Source: DATIGJ01 sp035644155
GTDB taxonomy: Bacteria; Patescibacteriota; Microgenomatia; Levybacterales; UBA12049
DNA: 5,357 bases
Assembly: GCA_035644155.1 (NCBI GenBank)
Contig: DASQPC010000009.1
Coordinates: forward strand, 1-5,357
Direction: 5' to 3'
The notes below the pieces were generated by a model. That model searched no databases and was not told the DNA's origin. It saw only the letters and a program-made list of their open reading frames with translations. Below, one piece after another: positions 1 through 5,264 of this stretch. Each line of letters opens with the position of its first letter. The stretch's first letter is position 1. The translations under genes were made by a program, and so were the position numbers.

Positions 1-2587
1 CAAATGGGGCTTGTGTATCAAGAATAAGTGCTTCTGATGTTTCTGAGTATCCATTATTTCCCAAAGAATCAGTAACTTTTAACCGCAACCGTACATTTGT
101 GAGCTCATGTCCTGAAAAATCTTTCTCAGCATCCCACAAAATTGTTTTCCCGATGCCTGTCCCGACACTGCCACTATCGCCTGTTACGGTTGTTGCAGAC
201 TGCCATGTCTCTCCATTATCGGAACTTTCCTCAAGTGAAACAGTCGCATGAGGATCTTGACCGATCAGTGAATAGTGTACTTGTATTTTTCCATCAGATA
301 ATTGTGTTGCATCAGTAATGGTTGCTGTTTGGGGTTTGGTAGTGAGCAAGACAGAAGCAATTGATCCTTTCCCTGATAAGATACCATCAAAGGGACGAAG
401 TTTGACGTACATTTTTGTATTTTCTAAATTAGCTACATCATGTCCTGCTTTCCAAATAAAACTATGCGTTTCACCACTCAGCGATGATGCTAGATCGTGT
501 ATGCCTTCATTGAGTTGGTTATCAAAATCCTGTGTCATCACGTGCTGTTCACCAGAAAACGCTCCTGTTGTGGAATATTCATACACATCAAGTGCCAGCA
601 CATGACTATTTTGATCGACGAGTTTGTAGGTGATCTTTACGTCACCGTTACCAATTTGTTCAATTCCTGTGATGACAAGTTCTGCGGGGAAGTTATTTAC
701 TTGCAAGTATCGTAACGCAATCTCCTCAGGCGTCAAAACTGTGTTATACAGAACAAAGGGATTTACCTGTGCTGTTAATATATTTCCTTCGCCGATTTTT
801 ACAGTATTTTCTGATGTTGCGACAGTTGCTTGCAAATTTTTCGTGCCAATCAAGGTGCCATTGAGGTAGAGTTTGACAACGGTACCATCATAAGTCGCAA
901 TCGCGACATTGACTTGATCAGCGGTAATGTTTGGCAGAAGTGCATCAATTGTTTCGGTTTCACCTGTTGTGGTTGTCAATGTTAAGACAAGGTTTTTGCC
1001 ATCAGAAGATGTTCCAAACGAGTAACTTCCCTCTTTTGCAACAATTTGTGTGCTTGTACCAAGCGCGTTAATATTAAAAGCACCGCTGATTGAGAAAATA
1101 TTTGGTAAATTATATCCTTGTGAACCAGGAATAGTAACTGTTGCGTTTACATCAGAAACATTTGTTTCAATTGTCGTTGGAGCGATTAAAGATACCGGTT
1201 GTTGAATGGTAACGTTGGTTTCTGTCAAATTTGATGAGGCGGTTGCAATAGGTGCTGTTACTGCAATTGTTGGTGTGGGAACTATGATTTCAGGAGTTGG
1301 AGTAATCGAAGGTGCTCCTGTAAATAGTTCTCCAATACTGCTTAAGATATTCTCAAGAATGTTTCCACTCGTTGGTGTTGGAGTAGGAATCGACTCTACT
1401 GTTGGGACAACAGTTGGCAGGGATGTTACAGTTAAGGATGGAAGAACAGTTGGTGAGGAAAGATTTATTTGCATTTGCACAACCGGTGTTGTAGTTGGAG
1501 TAGGAGTCGCTGAAGGTATTAGTGTCGGGGTAGAAATTGTCTTTGTATCATATTCTGCTGTTACACCAAGAAGTTGCATGTCTTGTGTACAGTCATTTTC
1601 CAGTTTTGCACGAAAAAGAAGTTTGCCTGTGGCAGGAAAAAGTGCAATATGTGCAGTAATATCTGCCGCACTATTCCAACTGTTCCCACCAGTCCAACTT
1701 GTACCGTTCCAATATTTCCATGTTTGGCCATCATCATCTGACAGTTGATATAAAATATTTCCCGTATTAGAAGCGGATTGGCTAAAACTGGTCCAATGAT
1801 CGAGTGTATCCACAGTTAATGAATGAACAGGTTGAATAGTTGCAGTACAACTTGTGGAAGTTCCCAAGACAGGTGCTGCCGGCGCTTCAACAGGTGGCGG
1901 TGCAGCAGGAGCATTTTGCTGTTCGGTTTGAGGAGCTGGAGCAGCAGGGGCGATTGTTGGTTGTGGGATAGGTGTTGCTGTTTCGATAGCTGGAATTGGT
2001 GCAGTTGTTGGAGCGGGAACTTCCGTTACCGCAACAGTTGGTATTATTGTCGGGATAGCAGTTGGAGCTTGTGAGACGATTGTCTCAATCAGTGTAGCCG
2101 TTGGTGTTACTGTTTCAAGAGGTAGCGTTGGTGTGGGTGATGCTGGATTGGTTGCTTTAAAGAGTGCCATGCCATCAACGATTTGAATTTGTCCTGCATC
2201 ATAAACATAATCAGCAGGATTTGCAAATCCCCACGCAACATTTGCAGCAGCAACTTTTTTACTAGGGAAAAGAAAAGAAAGCACTGCCCCGGCAAAAAAG
2301 AGTTTGATAAAAATAATCAACAGAAAAAGAGCCACTGCGGAAAAAGTAACTTTTCTTTTGAGAACAAAAACTTTGATTTCTGTATCAGTTGCACCTTGCT
2401 TCTTCAGTGTGCTAAGAGTCAGAAAAATATACAAAGGCAAAGCAAGAATTGTCTGTATTAATATTGATATTATGATTAATAGTCCCCATACAAAAATAAG
2501 CAAACCATGCTTTTCTTCTGCAAGTTTTGTCTTAAGTTTAAAAATAAACGAATCGAATTGTAATAGTAAAGTTGTCCAGTTTTTCAT
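1..2587 (-). CDS. Large membrane-anchored multi-domain surface protein (LamG-like, Asp-box and tandem Fn3-like domains), C-terminus beyond the window
   Basis: An open frame without a stop runs from ATG 2587-2585 to the window edge: 862 complete codons, C-terminus missing. Residues 1-28 are polar and basic. Hydrophobic stretches follow at about 29-58 and 80-107, then a Pro/Thr/Ala-rich stalk (148-240), a domain (241-350) with an Asp-box (SDDDGQTW, 283-290), a following YWNG..W motif and two Cys (247, 333), a second Pro/Thr stalk (353-445), a LamG/concanavalin-like domain (about 485-632; YLNGTLIGT and VLYNTVLTPEEIALRYL), and two related beta-sandwich repeats (634-752, 756-858), the second with another Asp-box (SSDNGETW, 788-795). 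This suggests an extracellular adhesin or carbohydrate-binding surface protein; no catalytic site is recognised. The start is fixed by its ATGA overlap with the upstream gene; there is no Shine-Dalgarno. The reading frame is certain, family membership is inferred from motifs, and the ligand is unknown. Confidence 0.85.
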   Translation of the reverse strand, partial: MKNWTTLLLQFDSFIFKLKTKLAEEKHGLLIFVWGLLIIISILIQTILALPLYIFLTLSTLKKQGATDTEIKVFVLKRKVTFSAVALFLLIIFIKLFFAGAVLSFLFPSKKVAAANVAWGFANPADYVYDAGQIQIVDGMALFKATNPASPTPTLPLETVTPTATLIETIVSQAPTAIPTIIPTVAVTEVPAPTTAPIPAIETATPIPQPTIAPAAPAPQTEQQNAPAAPPPVEAPAAPVLGTSTSCTATIQPVHSLTVDTLDHWTSFSQSASNTGNILYQLSDDDGQTWKYWNGTSWTGGNSWNSAADITAHIALFPATGKLLFRAKLENDCTQDMQLLGVTAEYDTKTISTPTLIPSATPTPTTTPVVQMQINLSSPTVLPSLTVTSLPTVVPTVESIPTPTPTSGNILENILSSIGELFTGAPSITPTPEIIVPTPTIAVTAPIATASSNLTETNVTIQQPVSLIAPTTIETNVSDVNATVTIPGSQGYNLPNIFSISGAFNINALGTSTQIVAKEGSYSFGTSSDGKNLVLTLTTTTGETETIDALLPNITADQVNVAIATYDGTVVKLYLNGTLIGTKNLQATVATSENTVKIGEGNILTAQVNPFVLYNTVLTPEEIALRYLQVNNFPAELVITGIEQIGNGDVKITYKLVDQNSHVLALDVYEYSTTGAFSGEQHVMTQDFDNQLNEGIHDLASSLSGETHSFIWKAGHDVANLENTKMYVKLRPFDGILSGKGSIASVLLTTKPQTATITDATQLSDGKIQVHYSLIGQDPHATVSLEESSDNGETWQSATTVTGDSGSVGTGIGKTILWDAEKDFSGHELTNVRLRLKVTDSLGNNGYSETSEALILDTQAPF
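14..688 (-). repeat. Two tandem homologous beta-sandwich (Fn3-like) repeats of the large surface protein
   Basis: Residues 634-752 and 756-858 align with each other. Both begin with IT followed by a Q and a G, continue with a Y.L..Q..H strand, a glutamate-containing strand leading to an Asp-box (intact SSDNGETW in the second, eroded YSTTGAFSG in the first), then an I.W.A..D segment (FIWKAGHDV and ILWDAEKDF), a strand with alternating Lys/Arg and Leu, and a closing S..L.T. More copies may follow beyond the window, since the frame continues with DTQAPF, a usual inter-domain linker. The fold assignment is inference. Confidence 0.55.
692..1135 (-). other. LamG / concanavalin-like lectin domain of the large surface protein
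   Basis: Residues about 485-632. The middle has the usual LamG hairpin (ATYDGTVVKLYLNGTLIGT, 564-582), then VKIGEGN (596-602), and the hallmark end VNPFVLYNTVLTPEEIALRYL (608-628), close to the family's 'd..iYn.aLs.eEI..ly' ending. LamG-like domains bind sugars or proteins and often sit in adhesins or glycan-binding proteins. No binding residues can be assigned from sequence alone. Confidence 0.65.
1253..1531 (-). other. Pro/Thr-rich stalk 2 of the large surface protein
   Basis: Residues 353-445 contain repeated TPTP, PTVVPT and ITPTPE words, interrupted by a short possible amphipathic helix (about 408-422, NILENILSSIGELF). It separates the Asp-box domain from the LamG-like domain. The complementary strand is open over much of this stretch because Pro/Thr codons read as Gly/Val/Ser on the other strand; that antisense frame is not a gene. 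Confidence 0.7.
1538..1867 (-). other. Asp-box-containing extracellular domain of the large surface protein
   Basis: Residues 241-350. Residues 283-290 match the Asp-box pattern S-x-D-x-G-x-T-W exactly and are followed by KYWNGTSW. Asp-boxes are beta-hairpin motifs found in sialidases and many secreted beta proteins; a single one does not imply sialidase activity. Cys247 and Cys333 bracket the domain and could form a disulphide outside the cell. From general knowledge, W.YWNG..W segments recur in CPR surface proteins. Confidence 0.55.
1868..2146 (-). other. Pro/Thr/Ala-rich stalk 1 of the large surface protein
   Basis: Residues 148-240 are dominated by Pro, Thr, Ala, Ile and Val, with recurring PTP, PTA, TAIP and APAAP words and almost no charged residues. 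Such segments act as extended, often glycosylated spacers in surface proteins. It separates the membrane module from the first folded domain. At DNA level the words are imperfect and are not a clean tandem repeat. Confidence 0.75.
2261..2503 (-). other. N-terminal membrane module of the large surface protein, related to the one in the upstream gene
   Basis: This covers residues 29-109. A long hydrophobic stretch ends in PLYIF (51-55), followed by a basic loop, KRKVTFS (77-83), a second hydrophobic helix with IKLF (94-97), and FPS (107-109). The neighbouring 275-residue protein has PLYFV, KRIITFS, IKLL and LPS in the same order, with identical TFS-to-IKL spacing. I read this as a shared paralogous anchor. 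Because the segment between the two hydrophobic stretches is strongly basic, the first stretch may be a re-entrant hairpin instead of a simple spanning helix. Confidence 0.6.
2584..2587 (-). promoter_or_regulatory. ATGA stop/start overlap coupling the two surface-protein genes
   Basis: Read on the minus strand, the bases are ATGA: the last three are the TGA stop of the 275-residue protein, and the first three are the ATG of the large surface protein. The 20 nt before this ATG contain no Shine-Dalgarno-like run. Translation of the second gene is therefore probably by terminating and re-initiating ribosomes. Confidence 0.85.
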
Positions 2588-3411
2588 GTCAGTAATATAG
2601 TTGACGCCAGACCTAACCCAATAAAGAAAAGACCCAACCAATTCAAGACTATATCAATATCTTTTATAACCACAGTAGAATATGACTTAATAGCAAAAGA
2701 AACAGCACCGCCTGCTGGGCTTTTTATATGGTTTACAGGATCAAAAGAAACACCTTGACTGGTATAGGTGCCGGGTGTAAAGACAAATTGTTGCTCTTTT
2801 GGTGTGGCAGACCAATTTCCTTTGCTGTCAGCTTGGGTACGAAGCAGTGTCATGCCAATAATATTAGACGAAGTATTTTCTCTATTAATATAGACAAGGA
2901 CATGAGTTCGTGGACTGGCAGTTCCTGTTAGTTCTACAGAACCTGAAGAAAGTCTTTTCGCAGCAGTAATTTTTACTGGCTGTAAAGCAGTACTGGCATC
3001 TGCCTCTTCTGTTTCGAGAATTTGTTGTTCTTCGGCAGTCGTTGGTGCAGTCCTGGCAATTTCATTAACTTGAAACGACGGAAGGTTGGCAAAAAGTAAA
3101 AACCCGATAAGACCTAAAAGCAGTTTTATTAGCCAAATACTTCCGATACTCAAAAGAACAGAAAAAGTAATGATTCTTTTTGTACGGTATTGTTTGGTTC
3201 CTGAGGCAGAAGAAGCGGTATTTTGTACAAAATAAAGTGGTATTGAAATAAGAAAGAGGAGACTTTCCAAAAGAATAAGTTCAAGAAGAATAATGACACT
3301 TTTGTAGGAGCTTGTGACAAAAAGCTTATCCTTTTCCGTTTGGATAAGACTCGTTAGATGAAGGATAAATGTAATCCATCGATTTTTCACAATATGTAGG
3401 TCTCTTTTCAT
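2584..3411 (-). CDS. Membrane protein with an extracellular Ig-like domain and three hydrophobic segments
   Basis: This is a 275-residue protein of unknown function. A basic N-terminus (MKRDLHIVKNRW) precedes hydrophobic segments at about 37-63 and 80-108, joined by a basic loop (QYRTKR). An acidic, Glu/Thr-rich spacer (120-142) leads to an Ig-like beta-sandwich (about 143-242) with the signature VELTGTASPRTHVLVYI, TQADSKGNWSAT and FTPGTYTSQGVSF, resembling bacterial Ig-like domains common in CPR surface proteins. A third helix (252-274) ends exactly at the stop, with no cytoplasmic tail. The Ig domain is thus tethered to the membrane at both ends. Its TGA overlaps the ATG of the downstream large surface protein as ATGA, indicating one transcript and translational coupling. 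The membrane module is related to that of the downstream protein. No Shine-Dalgarno precedes the ATG. It may be an accessory or assembly partner of the large protein (inference). Confidence 0.85.
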   Translation of the reverse strand: MKRDLHIVKNRWITFILHLTSLIQTEKDKLFVTSSYKSVIILLELILLESLLFLISIPLYFVQNTASSASGTKQYRTKRIITFSVLLSIGSIWLIKLLLGLIGFLLFANLPSFQVNEIARTAPTTAEEQQILETEEADASTALQPVKITAAKRLSSGSVELTGTASPRTHVLVYINRENTSSNIIGMTLLRTQADSKGNWSATPKEQQFVFTPGTYTSQGVSFDPVNHIKSPAGGAVSFAIKSYSTVVIKDIDIVLNWLGLFFIGLGLASTILLT

Positions 3412-3441
3412 TAACGCATAGAAATATTAAGTAAGTATTAA
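3412..3441. promoter_or_regulatory. 30-bp divergent gap with candidate overlapping promoters (weak)
   Basis: This AT-rich gap separates the divergent surface-protein operon and pilin gene. On the plus strand TATTAA occurs twice (3425-3430 and 3436-3441), one helical turn apart; the first would place a start about 5 nt before the pilin ATG at 3442. On the minus strand TAATAT (3429-3424) would place a start about 6 nt before the ATG at 3411. Neither has the TGn extension or a clear -35, so the assignment is tentative. If both are right, the two -10 elements overlap and leaders are only a few nucleotides long. Confidence 0.3.
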
Positions 3442-3987
3442 ATGTTTTTTAAGAAATTTCACAAAAAAGAAAAAATGGTATATGCTACAAAAGTTATGTT
3501 GTTTGTTAATCAAAGAAAACAAAAAGGCTTTACGCTTATCGAGCTTCTTATTGTTATCTCAATTATTGTTGCTTTGTCTGTTACTATTTTTGTTGCGCTT
3601 AATCCGACGAAACGTTTACAAGATGCTCGTGATGCAAGACGAATAGCAAATGTTGAAGCACTTCTTACAGCAATTCATCATTATATTATTGATAATAAAG
3701 GAACTTTGCCAACAGGGTTATTAACAGGAATGGCAGAAACACAACTGGGGACTGGTAACGCAGGGCAATGTAGTCCCGTTGCAACAGGAGGATGTACTAT
3801 CGCATCAAGTACAGCATGTGTTGATCTCACAACGCCATTGGCAAAATATCTAAAATCAATACCGCAAGATCCCAAAACTGGATCAGCCACAACGACACTC
3901 TATTCAGTCACCATTGATGCTAATAATCTTGTCACCATTAAAGCATGTGGCACAGAAGGCGCAAATAATATTTCACAGTCACGCTAA
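3442..3987 (+). CDS. Type IV prepilin / pseudopilin-like protein
   Basis: This 181-residue protein has a class III (prepilin) signal: a basic leader ending QRKQKG, predicted cleavage between Gly29 and Phe30, then FTLIELLIV with Glu34 as the conserved Glu5 of the mature protein, and a hydrophobic helix to about residue 52. The following ALNPTKRLQDARDARR segment is characteristic of pilins of the Patescibacteria. The C-terminal globular part (about 80-181) has four Cys (110, 118, 126, 169), possibly two disulphides. It would be processed by a PilD-type peptidase and assembled by a type IV pilus machine; neither is encoded here. The start is uncertain: ATG 3442 gives a 29-residue leader, while in-frame ATGs at 3475 and 3496 give leaders of 18 and 11 residues. 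None has a Shine-Dalgarno. Its stop lies 4 bp from the end of the convergent transporter gene. Major pilin and minor pseudopilin cannot be told apart. Confidence 0.9.
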   Translation: MFFKKFHKKEKMVYATKVMLFVNQRKQKGFTLIELLIVISIIVALSVTIFVALNPTKRLQDARDARRIANVEALLTAIHHYIIDNKGTLPTGLLTGMAETQLGTGNAGQCSPVATGGCTIASSTACVDLTTPLAKYLKSIPQDPKTGSATTTLYSVTIDANNLVTIKACGTEGANNISQSR

Positions 3988-3991
3988 AATT

Positions 3992-4840
3992 TTAATAGAT
4001 AATACCAATAAGGATAACCCCAATTACCGAAAGTGTAATACCGAGACATTGTATTTTATTAATTTTTTCTTTCAAAACAATCCATGCTAGAAAGGCTGTA
4101 ATAGCAACATAAAAAGAACTAAGTGGCACAACAAGTGATGCCAAGCCCTGACTCAGCGCCACATAAAACGGAATCATTCCTGTCTCAGCCATTGTTACTC
4201 CAATAATTGTTGGAATATATTTTTTAAAGTGAAGTTTTGGAATATTTCTGCCTTTTTTATCAAAAAAGAGGGAAATAATAACGATCAAAATCATGGTAAG
4301 AACATAAGTAAAAAAATACGTAGCGATATCGATATTGTTAAGAGCTACTTTAGCAACAAAATCTGACATGCCAATAGAAACAGCGCTTGCTAAAGCTATC
4401 CAAAACCATCTGCCTATCTTAATACCCTTCAATTTTTCATTTTTATCTGGTATTGCCAATAGAATTGTTCCACTAATAATCAAGAATATGGCAAATGTTT
4501 GAAAAATATTGAGTTTCTCATGGAGTAATAATAAAGAAAGGAGGACTGTTACAAACGGATATGATCCCATAATTGTTCCTGTTAAAGAAATTTGACCAAC
4601 CCCTATCGCATAGTAATAACAAAAAAGAAATAACGTTACCAGAAAAACCCATGGAAAAAGTGAAATTACTTTTTGAAACTGGACACCATGAATAAGCGCA
4701 AACGGAAGCATGGTAAGTGATAAAACAATAATAGATAAAACATTATTAAAAAGAGGTGGAAGATGAGTAAGCCCTTTTTTTGTAAAAATCTGCCCAACTC
4801 CCCACAACAACGTAGCAAGCAATGTATAAAAAAGCCACAT
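3992..4840 (-). CDS. EamA/DMT-family transporter, ten membrane helices
   Basis: This 282-residue inner-membrane protein has the two-repeat, ten-helix layout of the EamA (drug/metabolite transporter) family. Helices lie at about 2-20, 32-51, 62-80, 86-105, 112-130, 145-165, 173-193, 209-228, 234-256 and 264-281. Each half ends in the same pattern: a helix with Pro, then HEKL (107-110) in the first repeat and KEKI (257-260) in the second, then a Gly-containing last helix. I start it at ATG 4840-4838 (MWLFYTLLATLLWG). The frame is open upstream to an ATG at 5041-5039, but those 67 extra residues lie antisense to the riboflavin kinase, are not membrane-like and exceed the usual family length. A perfect TGCTATAAT ends 6 nt before ATG 4840 and would make the mRNA leaderless from there. 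The substrate is unknown. Divergence from riboflavin kinase suggests a RibN-like riboflavin importer as one possibility; amino-acid or nucleotide-sugar export are others. Confidence 0.88.
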   Translation of the reverse strand: MWLFYTLLATLLWGVGQIFTKKGLTHLPPLFNNVLSIIVLSLTMLPFALIHGVQFQKVISLFPWVFLVTLFLFCYYYAIGVGQISLTGTIMGSYPFVTVLLSLLLLHEKLNIFQTFAIFLIISGTILLAIPDKNEKLKGIKIGRWFWIALASAVSIGMSDFVAKVALNNIDIATYFFTYVLTMILIVIISLFFDKKGRNIPKLHFKKYIPTIIGVTMAETGMIPFYVALSQGLASLVVPLSSFYVAITAFLAWIVLKEKINKIQCLGITLSVIGVILIGIIY

Positions 4841-4846
4841 AACATA

Positions 4847-4855
4847 ATTATAGCA
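4847..4855 (-). promoter_or_regulatory. Extended -10 promoter element for the EamA transporter (predicted leaderless)
   Basis: The minus strand reads TGCTATAAT, an exact extended -10 (TGn plus consensus hexamer at 4852-4847). Six bases separate it from the ATG at 4840, so the usual start point seven bases after the hexamer is the A of the ATG itself. No recognisable -35 is present, which the TGn extension can compensate for. Confidence 0.7.
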
Positions 4856-4865
4856 AAGATACATT

Positions 4866-4874
4866 TGGTATAAT
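4866..4874 (+). promoter_or_regulatory. Extended -10 promoter element for riboflavin kinase (predicted leaderless)
   Basis: The plus strand reads TGGTATAAT, an exact extended -10. Seven bases separate the hexamer from the ATG at 4882, so transcription would begin at about 4881-4882, giving a leader of zero or one base. The -35 position (about 4846-4851) is AATTAT, far from consensus, and coincides with the -10 of the divergent transporter promoter. Confidence 0.7.
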
Positions 4875-4881
4875 AATTGAG

Positions 4882-5250
4882 ATGAAACCACTTTTTGTTT
4901 TGCAAAATCGTGTACAGCACGGACAACATCGAGGAAGGCGGCTTGGTTTTCCGACAATGAATTTCCCTGTTGCTGCTTTACCAGAAGGGATTTACGTCTC
5001 ACAAACAACAATTGACGGCAAACGCTACAACAGTTTGACATTTATCGGGCAAGCAAAAACCTATAACGAAACAAATTTTCAAGCTGAGACGTATGTTTTT
5101 GACTTTAACAGAGATGTGTATGGGCAAACGATAACTGTTAATTTGTTGAAAAAAATCCGAGAAAATCAGAAGTTTGTTTCCGAAGAGGTATTATTGAAGC
5201 AAATGGAAGAAGATAAAAAACAGGCACTTTCCTATTTCCACAGACAGTAA
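4882..5250 (+). CDS. ribF: Stand-alone riboflavin kinase (flavokinase)
   Basis: This is a 122-residue cytoplasmic enzyme that phosphorylates riboflavin to FMN with ATP. It matches the flavokinase domain along its whole length: V11..G14..RG-R-LGFPTMN, with the P24-T25-x-N27 motif that binds ATP/Mg; LPEGIYV (33-39); IGQAKT (55-60); the putative catalytic Glu69 in QAETYVFDF; DVYG (78-81); IR (92-93) with F98; and a C-terminal helix (LLKQMEEDKKQA) that closes the active site. Most bacteria have this domain as the C-terminal half of a roughly 300-residue bifunctional RibF with an N-terminal FAD synthetase; that half is absent here, and the upstream promoter shows this is the true start, not a truncation. 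FMN, but not FAD, would be made by this protein. It is divergent from an EamA transporter and converges 14 bp from another membrane-protein gene. The symbol refers only to the kinase half of RibF. Confidence 0.92.
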   Translation: MKPLFVLQNRVQHGQHRGRRLGFPTMNFPVAALPEGIYVSQTTIDGKRYNSLTFIGQAKTYNETNFQAETYVFDFNRDVYGQTITVNLLKKIRENQKFVSEEVLLKQMEEDKKQALSYFHRQ

Positions 5251-5264
5251 TAATATCTTATTTT

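Noticed and set aside
318..869. Overlapping small plus-strand frames
   Set aside because: They are antisense to the LamG-like and tandem-repeat region, have Cys/Ser-rich random composition and no start signals.
1206..1748. Open plus-strand frame of 180 codons with Gly/Val/Ser-rich content
   Set aside because: It is antisense to the Pro/Thr stalk and neighbouring domain of the minus-strand surface protein; the Val-Gly repeats are what Pro/Thr codons give on the opposite strand.
2072..2087. Six-base-pair inverted repeat TGAGAC-GATT-GTCTCA
   Set aside because: It lies inside coding sequence for the Pro/Thr stalk, lacks a T-run, and is short enough to occur by chance.
1253..2146. Possible CRISPR array or minisatellite in the repetitive GTTGGAGTAGGAGT-like stretches
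   Set aside because: The words are short, irregular and in frame with Pro/Thr codons; there are no constant repeats with unique spacers.
2584..2587. Alternative genetic code (UGA as Gly)
   Set aside because: TGA serves as the stop of the 275-residue protein in a classical ATGA overlap, and no in-frame TGA interrupts the other genes.
3981..3998. Bidirectional terminator between the convergent pilin and transporter genes
   Set aside because: Only a short AT palindrome (AAAATTTT) is present, with no GC-containing stem.
4841..4881. FMN riboswitch in front of riboflavin kinase
   Set aside because: The whole gap is 41 bp and the predicted leader is zero to one base, far too short for the aptamer.
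4841..5041. 67-residue N-terminal extension of the EamA transporter frame
   Set aside because: It overlaps riboflavin kinase in antisense, lacks family similarity, makes the protein too long, and lies upstream of the strong -10 element that serves ATG 4840.
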